Notes: generated by a model from the sequence alone, not told the origin. Counted from the first letter of the stretch, positions 15,845 through 25,066 are shown. The stretch is DNA of 64,000 bases from Methylobacterium sp. PvR107 (GCF_017833295.1 NZ_JAFIBW010000001.1:3052001-3116000), one strand, 5' to 3'. Numbers and translations are program-made.

Positions 15845-18295
15845 TTAGGCCACCGCGCGCACGGCCTGCTCCGCCTGCAGGGCCACCCGGGGAATGCGCT
15901 CCACCAGGCCCGGCACCTCGCCGGGCGGACGGGCCGGGCTGTACAGGAAGCCCTGCGCGGAGTTGCAGCGCCGCGACCGGAGAAGCGCCGCCTGCTGCTC
16001 CGTCTCGACGCCCTCCACCGTGACGTCGATGTGCAGGTCGCGGGCGATGACCATGATCGCCTCGATCACCGTCAGGCATTCAGGACGGCTGCTCAGGTCG
16101 CGGACGAAGGCCCGGTCGATCTTGATCTTGTCGACCGGAAACTGCGTCAGGTAGCTCAGCGACGAGTAGCCCGTCCCGAAATCGTCGAGGGCGATCCGCA
16201 CGCCGAGTGCCCGCAGCGCGCGGAGGTTGTCGAGGACGTGCGGCGTGTTGGCGAGGAAGATCGATTCCGTGATCTCGATCTCAAGGCGCTCCGGTGCGAG
16301 GCCGGTCTCGGTCAGCACGGCCTCGACGTCGGCGAAGAAGTCGGGCAGCCGGAAATGGATCGACGAGATGTTGACGGCCACGCACATCTGCGCCGGCCAG
16401 GTCAGCGCCTCGGCGCAGGCCAGCCGCAGCGCCCAGCGCCCGATCGTGATGACGAAGCCCGTGCTCTCGGCAATCGGGATCATCTCGGCGGGCGAGACGG
16501 CGCCGTGGCCGGGGCGCGTCCAGCGCAGCAGCGCTTCGCACCCGACCACCTGCCCGTCCTGCAGGCTCACCAGCGGCTGGTAGTGCAGTTCCATCTCGCC
16601 GTTCTCGAGACCCGCCCGCATCGCCTCGTCGAGCTCGCGCCAGCGCTGGACGCGGCGCTCCAGGTTCCGGTCGAAGCGCTTCCAGCGGCCCTTGCCGGCG
16701 TCCTTGGCGCTGTAGAGTGCGAGGTCGGCCTTCCGGAGCAGGTCCGCGGGGTCGGCGGCATCCCCGGGCGCGCTCGCGATCCCGATGCTGACTCCGATCT
16801 CGGCCCGGACGCCGTCGATCGAGTAGGGCGCGCACAGGGCGCGGATGGCGGCCTCGGCCAGGGCCTCCGCGGCCGCGGGGTCCCGGCCGCGGTGCAGGAT
16901 CGCGAACTCGTCGCCGCCGAGACGGAACGCCTGGGCGTCGGCCGGGAGCAGGACGCGCAGGCGCTCACCGACCTGGCACAGCAGGGCGTCGCCCGTGGTG
17001 TGGCCCGCGCTGTCGTTGACGGTCTTGAAGCCGTCGAGGTCGAGGTAGAGCAGGCTGACCGGCGCGCCCTGCGCCTTCGAGACGGCCGCCGCGCAGGCCT
17101 CGGAGGCGACCTCGTGGAACACGACCCGGTTGGACAGGCCGGTCAGCGCGTCCCGGGTCGCCAGATAGGCGATATGCGCCTCCGCCTCCCGGCTCTGCGT
17201 GACGTCCGAGCCGACGCCCCGGAAGCCCGCGAAGCTCCCGCGCTGATCGAGGAACGGCTTGCCGCTCAACTGGAGCCAGCGCTGGCCGGCCGGCGTGCGG
17301 AAGGCGATGAGGTGCTCGTGGAAGGCACGGCCCTGCCGGAGGTGATCGCGGAGTTCGGCGCTGTGGTCGGCCTCGGGGGGCGCCTCGCCTCTGCCGGAGA
17401 GCAGGGCCTCGAACGCGCCGTGCTGAAGCAAAGCGACCGGGCAGCCGAGCACCTCCGCCATCCGGGTGGAGACGTGCTGGAAATGCCCGGTCGCGTCCGT
17501 CTCCCAGAGCCAGTCGCTCGCGCCCGCCTCGAACTCGTTGAGCAGCAGGCCGATCGTCTCGCTCTGCTCCTCGACCCGCACCCGGTCGAGGATGCGCTGG
17601 CGCGACAGGCGGCTCATGCGGCTCACGCTCACCACCACGAAGATCGCGTAGACGACGAGCAGGAAGCCGATGCTGAGCGCGACCGGCTCCCCGCACCGCG
17701 CCAGCCCGACGAAGCTGCCGAGGATGACCGGGATCGCGAACAGGTACGAGACCGACAGGAGCGGGCCGACCACGTAGGCGTCCGAGATCAGGCCCGCCAC
17801 GGTGGCGACGATGATCAGCCGCTGGTCGCCGTCGGCCGGAGCGAACAGCACCACCGGCATGGTCGCCCAGGCCAGGCCCAGGGCGAGGGCCAGCCCGCCG
17901 GAGATCCGGCAGCCCCAACGGACCCCGGCCGGCGAGACGGCGCTGGCGTAGGTGCGCAGGTAGCGCCACGTCAGATAGGTCGCCGCGACGATCACCACGG
18001 CAACCCAGGCGAGCAGGCCGAGGAGGTAGGCCTGCGGCGCCGAGGTCCAGAAGAAGTAGGCGACGGCGGCCGCGATGATCAGGTGCGTGACGGCCGAGTA
18101 GGTGGCGAGCTTCAGCGTCTCCTCGAGGAGGCCGGCGCGGACCTGCAGCCGGTAGCGTCTCGGCAGGGCCGCGACGGCGTCGAGGCGGCGGACGCGGTCG
18201 ATCAGGGATCCGGCCGCATTGCCCGGCGCGGCCGGTCCGGCCGCCTGTGAGGTTTCGGCCGACCGCTTTGGCCCGGGCGCGCGTTCAATGGACAT
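15845..18295 (-). CDS. Membrane PAS-GGDEF-EAL cyclic-di-GMP signalling protein
   Basis: An 816-residue protein. About six membrane helices lie at ~60-235, a PAS domain at ~255-375 (DWLWETDATGHFQHVS, WLQLSGKPFLD), a GGDEF domain at ~385-545 with intact RLGGDEF near residue 460, and an EAL domain at ~560-805 with CEALLRW, EITESIF, DDFGTGYSSLSYL, KIKIDRAFV and VEGVET. Both catalytic centres look intact, so it could make and break c-di-GMP, switched by the PAS or membrane sensor. GFLYS replaces the common GYLFS at the end of EAL. Its start lies inside the 3' end of the P450 gene (11-base overlap), so the two are probably co-transcribed. Confidence 0.9.
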   Translation of the reverse strand: MSIERAPGPKRSAETSQAAGPAAPGNAAGSLIDRVRRLDAVAALPRRYRLQVRAGLLEETLKLATYSAVTHLIIAAAVAYFFWTSAPQAYLLGLLAWVAVVIVAATYLTWRYLRTYASAVSPAGVRWGCRISGGLALALGLAWATMPVVLFAPADGDQRLIIVATVAGLISDAYVVGPLLSVSYLFAIPVILGSFVGLARCGEPVALSIGFLLVVYAIFVVVSVSRMSRLSRQRILDRVRVEEQSETIGLLLNEFEAGASDWLWETDATGHFQHVSTRMAEVLGCPVALLQHGAFEALLSGRGEAPPEADHSAELRDHLRQGRAFHEHLIAFRTPAGQRWLQLSGKPFLDQRGSFAGFRGVGSDVTQSREAEAHIAYLATRDALTGLSNRVVFHEVASEACAAAVSKAQGAPVSLLYLDLDGFKTVNDSAGHTTGDALLCQVGERLRVLLPADAQAFRLGGDEFAILHRGRDPAAAEALAEAAIRALCAPYSIDGVRAEIGVSIGIASAPGDAADPADLLRKADLALYSAKDAGKGRWKRFDRNLERRVQRWRELDEAMRAGLENGEMELHYQPLVSLQDGQVVGCEALLRWTRPGHGAVSPAEMIPIAESTGFVITIGRWALRLACAEALTWPAQMCVAVNISSIHFRLPDFFADVEAVLTETGLAPERLEIEITESIFLANTPHVLDNLRALRALGVRIALDDFGTGYSSLSYLTQFPVDKIKIDRAFVRDLSSRPECLTVIEAIMVIARDLHIDVTVEGVETEQQAALLRSRRCNSAQGFLYSPARPPGEVPGLVERIPRVALQAEQAVRAVA

Positions 18296-19682
18296 GGCGC
18301 GGCACGACCCTCATCCGCAGGCCGCCCTCGGGCCTCAGCGTTACGCGGAACTGGGCCCGCGGCATCTCGGCCGCCTCGGGCACGAAGCGGAAGGCGGGGA
18401 GCAGCGTCGCCAGGATGACGAGGCATTCCGTCAGGGCGAGGCTCATGCCGATGCACACCCGCGGGCCGGCCCCGAACGGCAGGTAGGCGTAGCGGTCGCG
18501 CGCCGCGGCCCGGTCGGGCGCGAAGCGGTCCGGATCGAACAGCGCCGGCCTGTCCCAGAGCAGCGCGTGCCGGTGCAGGGCGTAGACGGGGACGTGGATC
18601 GACTGCCCGGCCGGCACCGTCGTGTCTCCGAGCCGGACGGGAGCCTTCGCCCGCCGCACGATCAGCGGGGCCGGCGGATACAGGCGCATCACCTCGAGGA
18701 GGACCTGGCGGGTGTAGGGGAGCCGGTCCGCGGCTCCGGGATCGGCGGCCAGGTCCGCGTCACGGGCCGCCATCTCGGCAAGGACGCGCCGCTCGACCTC
18801 CGGGTGCTCGGCCAGGACCCGGAACGTCCAGGCCAGCGCCAGGGCCGTGGTCTCGTGGCCGGCGGCGACGAAGGTCAGGAGGTTGTCGATGAGGCTCGCG
18901 TCGGTGAGGGGTTGGCCGGTCTCCGGATCCCGTGCCTCCAGCAGGAGGCCGAGAAGGTCGGCCCCGGGCTCGGCCCGGGCGCGGCGGCGCGCGATCGTCC
19001 GGCCGACCTCGGCGCGCAGGTAGCGGGCCGCCGCTGCCCCTGCCCGCGCGCCAGGATGCGGGGTCCAGGCCGGTGCATGCAGCATCTCAAGGGCGATCTT
19101 CCAGCTGGTCTGGCCGAGATACGCGTCCATCGCGCGGCCGAACGGCTCAACCTCCAGCCGATCGTCGCCCGACACCATCGTGGCGACGATCACGTCGAAG
19201 GTGGTGCGCATCATCTCGCGCAGGATGTCCCGGGTCCCATCGGGGGGAATCTCGGTATGCCAGCGCGTCCGGGTCGCCCCGGCCGCCCGGGCCATGGCCG
19301 GCACGAAGCTGTGCACGCGATCCGGTCGGAACATCGGGACCGCGGTCCTGCGCTGCCCCCGCCAGTGTGGACCGTCCGCGGTGAGGACGCCGGCCCCGAG
19401 CGCCGGCGCGAGGGCGCGCAGCATGAACGGCTCGCGCTCCAGGGCGTCGGCCTGATCGACCATCAGGCTGCGGATCTGGCCGGGGCTGCACACGTAGGTG
19501 GTCCGCCGCCCGAGGAAGCGGGTGGTCACCAGCGGCTGCGTGTAGATCTGCTGCGGCCACGCCTCGATCAGGCTGCGCAGCATCGTGGCGAGCACCGACG
19601 GCAGAAGCCTCACCTCGGCCAGGACCTCCCCGAGCGGGGTCTGGCCCGGCTCGCAGACCCTGAACCTTCCGACAGCTGGCAT
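18285..19682 (-). CDS. Cytochrome P450
   Basis: A 465-residue P450 without a membrane anchor. The I-helix oxygen-activation motif is AAGHETTALALAW, the K-helix ExxR is LEVMRLYPPAP, the PERF-like block is FDPDRFAP, and the haem loop is FGAGPRVCIGM with the ligand Cys near residue 410. The order and the AGHETT-type I-helix resemble self-sufficient or class E bacterial P450s acting on fatty acids or terpenoids. The ATG chosen has GAGGGG eight bases upstream; a GTG six bases earlier is too close to it. No ferredoxin or ferredoxin reductase gene is adjacent. It overlaps the downstream GGDEF-EAL gene, an unusual partnership. Confidence 0.9.
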   Translation of the reverse strand: MPAVGRFRVCEPGQTPLGEVLAEVRLLPSVLATMLRSLIEAWPQQIYTQPLVTTRFLGRRTTYVCSPGQIRSLMVDQADALEREPFMLRALAPALGAGVLTADGPHWRGQRRTAVPMFRPDRVHSFVPAMARAAGATRTRWHTEIPPDGTRDILREMMRTTFDVIVATMVSGDDRLEVEPFGRAMDAYLGQTSWKIALEMLHAPAWTPHPGARAGAAAARYLRAEVGRTIARRRARAEPGADLLGLLLEARDPETGQPLTDASLIDNLLTFVAAGHETTALALAWTFRVLAEHPEVERRVLAEMAARDADLAADPGAADRLPYTRQVLLEVMRLYPPAPLIVRRAKAPVRLGDTTVPAGQSIHVPVYALHRHALLWDRPALFDPDRFAPDRAAARDRYAYLPFGAGPRVCIGMSLALTECLVILATLLPAFRFVPEAAEMPRAQFRVTLRPEGGLRMRVVPRHVH

Positions 19683-20117
19683 GCCCACATCCCCTCGGGA
19701 TCAGAAACGGGCGCCAGCGTTAAATTTGTGCCCCGGGCCCGATCAGCATCCGGACCCAGGTTCCCCGAACGGGCCGAGAATTCGTCACCGTGCTTACCGA
19801 TCACTTGCGCACTGGCGCGCGGATCGGAAGGTCAGGAAACGGCACCGCCGCGCCGCATCTGAGCACGGTACGCGACCGACTGAGGCACGTCCGCGATCGA
19901 CTGCAGACCCGGCGCATCATCTGAAGCGATACAGTTCCGCATCTGCGCCGTCGGTCGGATCCTCTCCAGGATGGTTCCGTGGTGGAGCCGAGCCTATCGC
20001 CGGGCACGCGGGTGTTGCCTCGGGAGGCGACCGGCGAACCAGTCCGGCCTCGGGACGGCGGCGCCTCGTTCGGACCAGCGGTTGAGCCGCCGCACCCGGT
20101 GCGCCCGCCGCCGGAGC
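19683..20117. other. Intergenic, upstream of the P450; one doubtful 36-codon frame
   Basis: The first part should hold the P450 promoter. A minus-strand frame at 19832-19942 (start MRNCIASDDAPGLQSIAD) has natural-looking composition but only a distant purine-rich stretch as a ribosome-binding site, so it is left as a possibility. No other feature was seen. Confidence 0.3.
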
Positions 20118-20378
20118 TCAGTCCACCCCGCAGGCCAGAAGATCGCGTCTGTGCCGCTCGGCCTCCTCCCGCGCCTCCTCCTGCCAGCTATCCTCGGGAG
20201 GGGTGACCTTGACCCTGTCCGGCCGCTCGCCCGGCAGAAGCAGGCTGCGCGGGTCGACGGTCAGCGAACCCGTCGTCTCGGGATCCTGGCCGCACTCCTG
20301 GCCCGGCCGATCGGCCTGCGCGAAGGCGGGCCCCGCACACACGGTCGCGGCCAACGTGAAGGCGATGAGCTTGTTCAT
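20118..20378 (-). CDS. Small secreted protein, 86 residues
   Basis: A signal peptide (MNKLIAFTLAATVCAGPAFA) is followed by ~65 polar residues with two cysteines (QECGQDPETTGSL and LLACGVD), which could form one disulfide in the periplasm. The C-terminal third (SWQEEAREEAERHRRDLLA) is a charged helix. The PETTG stretch recurs in the membrane protein at 24373-24690. The function is unknown. Confidence 0.6.
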   Translation of the reverse strand: MNKLIAFTLAATVCAGPAFAQADRPGQECGQDPETTGSLTVDPRSLLLPGERPDRVKVTPPEDSWQEEAREEAERHRRDLLACGVD

Positions 20379-20627
20379 GATCGGTGTCTCGGCATCCTGA
20401 CGCGACGGACCGGTCACCGTCGGAGGGAGCGGCGGGTGCGGGCCGACCGCCTTACCGGGAAGTTCGGGCGAAGGCTTCGCCGCAGCTATGGGCGCGGAGC
20501 ATGCGCCCCCCGACGCGGTCGCGCTTGACCGCGCCTCCCCGTCGGGCGGGGTCGCCCACCGCGGGCGGGGAACGCGCGTCGACGGGCGGGAATGGACAGG
20601 CTGGAACGGCCTCGCTAGCCTTCCGTA

Positions 20628-20948
20628 ATGGCTGACAGCATTCTGGAGATCACCGGTCGCGTCGGGAGCACCGTGCGCGCCGTCTCGACATCCGCCGGCA
20701 TCGGCCTGCGGTCGCGAACCCATGGCGCAGGCGTGGCCGTCGACCTCGCGCCGGAAGCGGCCCTCGAACTCGGCGAGTGGCTGGTGGCGCAGGCGCGGGC
20801 ACAGGGTGTCGCCCGCCCGGAGGCCGGCAGCCAAGAGGCGGCCGCCGCGCGGAGCGCCGCATCGCCCGAAGGGGCAGCCCGCGGACCGACGCCGACCGGG
20901 CGCGACCGCCGTCCGCGGACCGGCCGGAAGATGCCGGCCGCGCGATAG
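20628..20948 (+). CDS. Hypothetical protein, 106 residues
   Basis: The start MADSILEITGRVGSTV and the middle (GAGVAVDLAPEAALELGEWLVAQARAQ split over ~35-63) look like a small alpha/beta domain, followed by a low-complexity Ala/Arg/Pro tail. No family is recognised. It is an isolated gene. Confidence 0.45.
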   Translation: MADSILEITGRVGSTVRAVSTSAGIGLRSRTHGAGVAVDLAPEAALELGEWLVAQARAQGVARPEAGSQEAAAARSAASPEGAARGPTPTGRDRRPRTGRKMPAAR

Positions 20949-21147
20949 GTCCCGCTGAGCACGTTCCCGGGGTCGCCGATGCGCGGGGCCGGGCGTGGCG
21001 GCTGAACGCCGGAGGGCCTCGCGGGCCCGTGCGGAGCGGCGTTGTGGCAGCGCTGCGACAGGGCCCGGCTACCGCCTGTGGATGACGGTACCTGCCCCTG
21101 AATGATCAAGGTTTGGGCGCGAGGCTGATCAGATCATCCGCGATCCG

Positions 21148-21267
21148 ATGGCCATGCTCGCTCTCCATCACGCTTTCGTCCGCCGGCACCGCGAAGAGGT
21201 TGCCGTGCTCGTCTCCTCAATCGTGTTCCTGGCCAGCGCGCTGCCGTTGCTCTGGGCGCTCGGCTGA
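21148..21267 (+). CDS. Possible 39-residue membrane peptide
   Basis: The short frame encodes MAMLALHHAFVRRHREEVA followed by one hydrophobic helix (VLVSSIVFLASALPLLWALG). A positively charged N-terminal segment before a single helix is typical of small bacterial membrane proteins. A good ribosome-binding site is lacking, so it may be chance. Confidence 0.35.
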   Translation: MAMLALHHAFVRRHREEVAVLVSSIVFLASALPLLWALG

Positions 21268-21358
21268 CCTTCTCCCGGACGGGGAGACGTCTCGGCGTCT
21301 CTGCGGAGGGGCGCTACCGGCGACGCTCGGCGGATCCCGCCCGCGCTCCCTGACGATG

Positions 21359-21598
21359 TCACGGCCGGTATCGGCCGGCGTGGCGCTCTCTCGGGGCGCC
21401 CGCGTGACTGGCTGCGTGGCGTTCCGCTTCCGCCCGCCACGCCTTGCATTCGGCCTGCACGGCCTCGAGGCGCGCATGCAGGTGCCCGGCGTCGATCGCC
21501 GTCTCCATCAGCATGTCCTGGGCGGCCGCGAGCTGCTGACGCAGCTCGGTATTCTCTGTGGCGAGGACGAGGAGGAGTGAGGCCACATCTTCACCCAT
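21359..21598 (-). CDS. Small coiled-coil protein, 79 residues
   Basis: The sequence MGEDVASLLLVLATENTELR and the following ~45 residues form heptad-like helices (QQLAAAQDMLMETAIDAG, LEAVQAECKAWRAEAERH), then a basic tail. An ATG six codons upstream (21616) is also possible. No signal or membrane segment. It could be a small scaffold or nucleoid-type protein; the function is unknown. Confidence 0.5.
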   Translation of the reverse strand: MGEDVASLLLVLATENTELRQQLAAAQDMLMETAIDAGHLHARLEAVQAECKAWRAEAERHAASHAGAPRERHAGRYRP

Positions 21599-21668
21599 CC
21601 GGGCTCCTGCTTCCACGATCCGAGCCGGCGCGTCTACGCGCGCCGAGCAGCGGGTTCAACCGCGTTGA

Positions 21669-22118
21669 TCACAGCGCTGGGCCGGACGAGCGGCGGCGCG
21701 ACGGGTCGGGCAGAAAGGCCGGATCGGTGAGGGCCGCCGCGAGCACCGCGAACAGGCCGAGATGGAGGCCCAGGGCCGCCAGCCCGAGATCGTGCAGCGA
21801 CCACAAGCCGATGGCGCCGGCCGCCATGAAAGGCGGTCCGGCGACGTAGACCGGCATTCGCCACAGGGCTGCAGGCCGCGCCAAGCGCCAGAAGCAGGCG
21901 GCGAAGGCCGCGAGCGCGAAACCGCCCTTGATCAGCGCCATGAAGCGGATCACCCGGACGAGGTCCGGATCGACGGTTGCGGACGGGCTCCGCAATGCCG
22001 CGGCGCAGCCGACCAAGACGGCGCAGGCGGTCATCACAGCGAGGGCCGGACGCGCGGATCGCGGCCCGCTCCGGGCAGGAACGGACGCCTTTGCGATCTG
22101 TATCGCCTGGGTTCGCAT
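21669..22118 (-). CDS. Hypothetical membrane protein, 149 residues
   Basis: Four hydrophobic segments are visible (LAVMTACAVLVGCAAAL, FMALIKGGFALAAFAACFW, YVAGPPFMAAGAIGLW and LGLHLGLFAVLAAAL) after a ~27-residue N-terminal cytoplasmic stretch. No family is recognised with confidence. It stands alone. Confidence 0.6.
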   Translation of the reverse strand: MRTQAIQIAKASVPARSGPRSARPALAVMTACAVLVGCAAALRSPSATVDPDLVRVIRFMALIKGGFALAAFAACFWRLARPAALWRMPVYVAGPPFMAAGAIGLWSLHDLGLAALGLHLGLFAVLAAALTDPAFLPDPSRRRSSGPAL

Positions 22119-22421
22119 AACGATCTCCCGCCGGTCTCGCCAACGGCCCCGCGTTCGCCGCAGCGGCCGGACACCCGGTCCGCCCGGACCGGTCAGCGAG
22201 GCTGCCTTCGCGCGCTCACCCGACCGCCCTCACCGGACGCCGATAGGATGACAGCAAGGCCCGCGTCCCGCGCGGTCATCCCCTTTCTACCACCGCTTCG
22301 ATCCTCTCGTCGAACGGCGTGGCTCAATCCTGAGCTGTCATCGATTCCATTCAAAGCTGTGATAGCAGTCCTATTCGGCCTCGAAGCGCCGGATGGCGCC
22401 GGGCTTTGGACGGGAGGGATC
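22119..22421. other. Intergenic between divergent genes
   Basis: Should contain promoters for the membrane protein on the left and the DUF2059 gene on the right. A less GC-rich stretch near 22320-22380 is the likely plus-strand promoter zone. No gene was seen. Confidence 0.4.
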
Positions 22422-22958
22422 ATGCGCTTTTTACCCGGTCTTGTCGGCCTGTGTCTCGGCGCTGCGCTGCCCTGCGCCGCGATCGCGCAGCCTGCGCCGA
22501 AGCCCGCGCCCGCCGCGGCGCCGGATCCGGCCTTGCTGAAGGTCGCCCGAGAGACGGTCGCCCAGATGCAGGGCGACCGCGCTGCGACGCTCAGCTCGAT
22601 GGCCGCGCCCATGGTCGGCATGATGCAGCAGATCGGTATCAAGGAGCCCGAGAAGGCCCAGGTGCTGGTGCAGGAGGTCGTGATGCCGACCCTGTCGGCG
22701 CATTACGACGAATTGCTCGACATCCAGGCCCGCGGCTTCGCCACGGTGCTCGGCAAGGACGACCTGCAGGCCATCGCCACGTTCTACGCTACGCCGGCCG
22801 GCAAGCGCCTCGCGGCGGCCCAGCCGCAGCTTGCCCAGATCCAGCTTGCCGGCATGCAGCAGTGGATGCAGGCGGTAGCGCCCGACATGCAGGGCAAGCT
22901 CATCAAGGCGGTCCAGGCGCACGGCTGGTCGTCGGCGGGTCAAGCCAAACCCCATTGA
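22422..22958 (+). CDS. DUF2059-domain periplasmic protein
   Basis: A 178-residue exported protein with a signal peptide (MRFLPGLVGLCLGAALPCAA, cut near IAQ), a proline/alanine linker, and a helical DUF2059 domain with its typical features: LDIQARGFATVLGKDDLQAI across ~95-115, FYATPAGKRLAAAQPQL, and a C-terminal amphipathic helix. DUF2059 proteins are periplasmic and widespread; their role is unknown. The start has GGGAGGGA upstream. It is an isolated gene. Confidence 0.8.
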   Translation: MRFLPGLVGLCLGAALPCAAIAQPAPKPAPAAAPDPALLKVARETVAQMQGDRAATLSSMAAPMVGMMQQIGIKEPEKAQVLVQEVVMPTLSAHYDELLDIQARGFATVLGKDDLQAIATFYATPAGKRLAAAQPQLAQIQLAGMQQWMQAVAPDMQGKLIKAVQAHGWSSAGQAKPH

Positions 22959-23336
22959 CCCACACCCTGCCGCGCGCCGGGATCCCCCCTCCGGAACCGC
23001 CGCGCAGAACCCGTGGCGCTCCGCCGAGTCCGTCGCGGCACGGATCGGCGTCCACACCGCGATCGCCGCCGCCCGCGCCACGGAGCGCTTCAGCGCGGCG
23101 GGGACCCGTATCCGATCTGCGCGGGCCGGGACGCGACGGTCGGCCGGCGGTGGGACATGCCTCCGCTTCGCAATCCTGCCTGGCCGGCCGGCCAAGGCGG
23201 GCGGTGAGCCGGACCGTCGCCAACGTGACGGTGCAGGGGTGCCCAGCCGTCCGATGCCGCGGCTTCCGACGTCCGACGCGGCAAAAATTTCTCCGGCCAC
23301 GCTGAAACACGCGGCGAAGGGGCGCATTTCCGATCC
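22959..23336. other. Intergenic, no confident gene
   Basis: GC-rich at first, with a short AT-rich patch near 23280-23295 that may belong to the promoter of the receiver-domain gene. Open frames here are low in natural composition on both strands. Nothing else was seen. Confidence 0.35.
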
Positions 23337-23704
23337 ATGTCAGGATCCCGCCCCTCGCCGTTGTCGCCGATGATGAAATCTTCGTCCGACTGGCCGCAGC
23401 CGACATGCTGTCGGCGCTCGGCTTCGAGGTGCTGGAAGCCGAGCATGCCTACGGCGCCCTGCAGCACCTGGAAGCCTGTGGCGGTGCCACGCTGCTCTAT
23501 ACCGACATCAACATGCCTGGCGTGATGGACGGCTGTGATCTGGCGCACACCGTTCGAGCGCGCTGGCCCGAAACCCGGATCATCGTCTGCTCGGGGTGCG
23601 ACCCGCTGGAGGCCGCGACATTGCCGGACTCCGCCCACTTCATCAGCAAGCCCTGCGCTGAGCGCGTCGTCCGCAAGGCGCTGCAGGAGTTGCGGCTGCA
23701 CTGA
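23337..23704 (+). CDS. CheY-like single-domain response regulator, apparent frameshift near start
   Basis: The receiver domain reads VVADDEIFVRLAAADML, LLYTDINMPGVMDG (phospho-acceptor Asp), RIIVCSG and HFISKPCAERVV (conserved Lys), so all active-site elements are present. The frame that encodes them has no ATG, GTG or TTG upstream of the acidic DDE block; its first ATG (23405) would cut off strand 1. The ATG at 23337 (MSGSRP) is one base out of frame, and adding one C to the CCCC run at 23351-23354 joins them into a normal receiver. So this is either a damaged gene or a one-base assembly error. No kinase is next to it. Confidence 0.6.
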
Positions 23705-23730
23705 GCCGAAGACCACCTGATCGCGGCACG

Positions 23731-23751
23731 AAAAAGCCCGCACCGGCGGGC
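23731..23751 (-). terminator. Rho-independent terminator, minus strand
   Basis: Read on the minus strand, GCCCGC-CGGT-GCGGGC is followed by TTTTT. It would end transcripts arriving from the small secreted-protein gene at 23949-24233, about 200 bases upstream. Confidence 0.5.
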
Positions 23752-23948
23752 CGGGCGGGCTGAAGGCGTTCTTGGGAGGAAGCGCGACCATACGGAAGAC
23801 ATCTCTGGTATACCAGAGCGTCCGGCGCATGACTGATCCGCGCAAGCGAGACCGGCAGGGTCGAGAAAGCCCGGCCTGGAAACGCCCTGTGATCTGCCGG
23901 GCAGGACAGGCTGGCGCCGCCTGGAAGCGCCAGCCCCGGTGTCGTCCT

Positions 23949-24233
23949 TCAGTAGGGATAGCCGTAATAGGGCCGCGGCGCTGGACGATAGCGCTCTCTC
24001 ACAGGACGGCCCTGAGGGCCGTACGGCCCGTAGGCCCGCAGGTAGGTGTTGTATTCGGGCGGCGCATAGTTGCCGCTGTTCACACCGCCCGTGCGGCCAT
24101 TGCCGCTGAGTTCGGAATAGGGATTCAACCCGCTTCCGCTGTCTCCTCCGCCGCTGCCGCGTGCCAGCACGGCGCCCGACGCGCCGAGGACCATCACGGC
24201 CGCGAGCGCAGCGCGTGTTGCATGCAGTCTCAT
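23949..24233 (-). CDS. Small secreted Gly/Tyr/Pro-rich protein, 94 residues
   Basis: A signal peptide (MRLHATRAALAAVMVLGASG, cut near VLA) precedes a low-complexity mature part: RGSGGGDSGSGLNPYSELSG, then a proline/tyrosine tail ending RPAPRPYYGYPY. No cysteines. Such proteins may sit in the periplasm or cell envelope. A frame open further upstream lacks signal character, so the internal ATG is chosen. The function is unknown. Confidence 0.6.
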   Translation of the reverse strand: MRLHATRAALAAVMVLGASGAVLARGSGGGDSGSGLNPYSELSGNGRTGGVNSGNYAPPEYNTYLRAYGPYGPQGRPVRERYRPAPRPYYGYPY

Positions 24234-24372
24234 CGTGCTCTCCCGATCGCCTCTGCCGCCCCTGGAGCAGAGATGGGAGGCGACGCCCCGGTTTGGCACC
24301 GGGGCGCGGCATGAAGGCTCGGCGCGGGCTCAGCCTGATCCGGCGACCTGACGCCCGCGCCTCGTGGCGGAC

Positions 24373-24690
24373 TTACCCGCGCTTATCGGCCCGCCAGCGA
24401 CGCGGCGGGTCGACCCAAACCCTGCTCTCCGAGTCCGGGGCTTGGCGCGTCGCCTCGCGCTCCGAACCGGCATCCGTGCGCGTCGTCTCGGCCGCCGATA
24501 CCTTGGCCTTGGGCGTGATCGCTCCGGTGGTCTCGGGATCCATCCAGTCTGGTGCGAGCGCAGCGCTCTGGACGACCTGGGCGGTCGGATCCGGCAGATT
24601 GCGCTCGTAGCCCACGACTACGGCGCTCAGGCCCACAGCGACCAGCACGAAGGCCAGTCCGTCGACGATCATGTAGCCCAGTCTCGGCAT
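24373..24690 (-). CDS. Single-pass membrane protein, 105 residues
   Basis: An N-terminal helix (MIVDGLAFVLVAVGLSAVVV, residues 7-26) is followed by ~75 polar residues with PDWMDPETTGAITPKAK and a basic C-terminus. The N-terminal helix could be a membrane anchor or uncleaved signal, with the polar part in the periplasm. The function is unknown. Confidence 0.55.
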   Translation of the reverse strand: MPRLGYMIVDGLAFVLVAVGLSAVVVGYERNLPDPTAQVVQSAALAPDWMDPETTGAITPKAKVSAAETTRTDAGSEREATRQAPDSESRVWVDPPRRWRADKRG

Positions 24691-24916
24691 CGCACCCGCG
24701 CTCGTTCCGAAGCTCCGGGGCTACGGCGGCAGGGTTAAGGATTCCTGGCGCTCCGCGCGATCGCGCCGCCGATAGCGGGTCGCGGCCCCGGCTCGAACCC
24801 GTCTTGCGCCCGTTCCAGCCGGTGCGATTCCGTCACGGCTGCCGATGTCGGCTCGGCACGACGCTCCGCGCAACGCACGTGCTCAGGTGTCGAGCCCTCG
24901 GATCCATCGCCGAAAC

Positions 24917-25066
24917 TCACCGACCCAGCAACTGGTGAATGATCAGACCTGAGAAAACGAATATGAACAGTACGATATTCAGGTAGAGATGCATCCGACT
25001 GCGCCGGAAATCTATCTGGTGATCGTCGCTGCTCAGGGCCCGCCTGTACTCATAATTGCCGAACAT
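24917..25066 (-). CDS. Small membrane protein, 49 residues
   Basis: Encodes a ~25-residue polar, basic N-terminal part (MFGNYEYRRALSSDDHQIDF) and one helix (YLNIVLFIFVFSGLIIHQLL). The start overlaps the stop of the upstream gene (ATGA), which supports real coupled translation. The codons are less GC-biased than those of the large genes. Confidence 0.5.
   Translation of the reverse strand: MFGNYEYRRALSSDDHQIDFRRSRMHLYLNIVLFIFVFSGLIIHQLLGR

Noticed and set aside
14609..18250. A plus-strand open frame of over 1200 codons antisense to the dehydrogenase and GGDEF-EAL genes
   Set aside because: It is rich in Arg, Gly, Asp and His from reading GC-biased codons backwards and has no motif; the minus-strand proteins have complete domain motifs.
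19832..19942. A 36-codon minus-strand frame starting MRNCIASDDAPG
   Set aside because: Sensible composition, but no nearby ribosome-binding site and too short to call.
24735..24920. A 61-codon minus-strand frame
   Set aside because: No ribosome-binding site, family, signal or helix; composition is not convincing.
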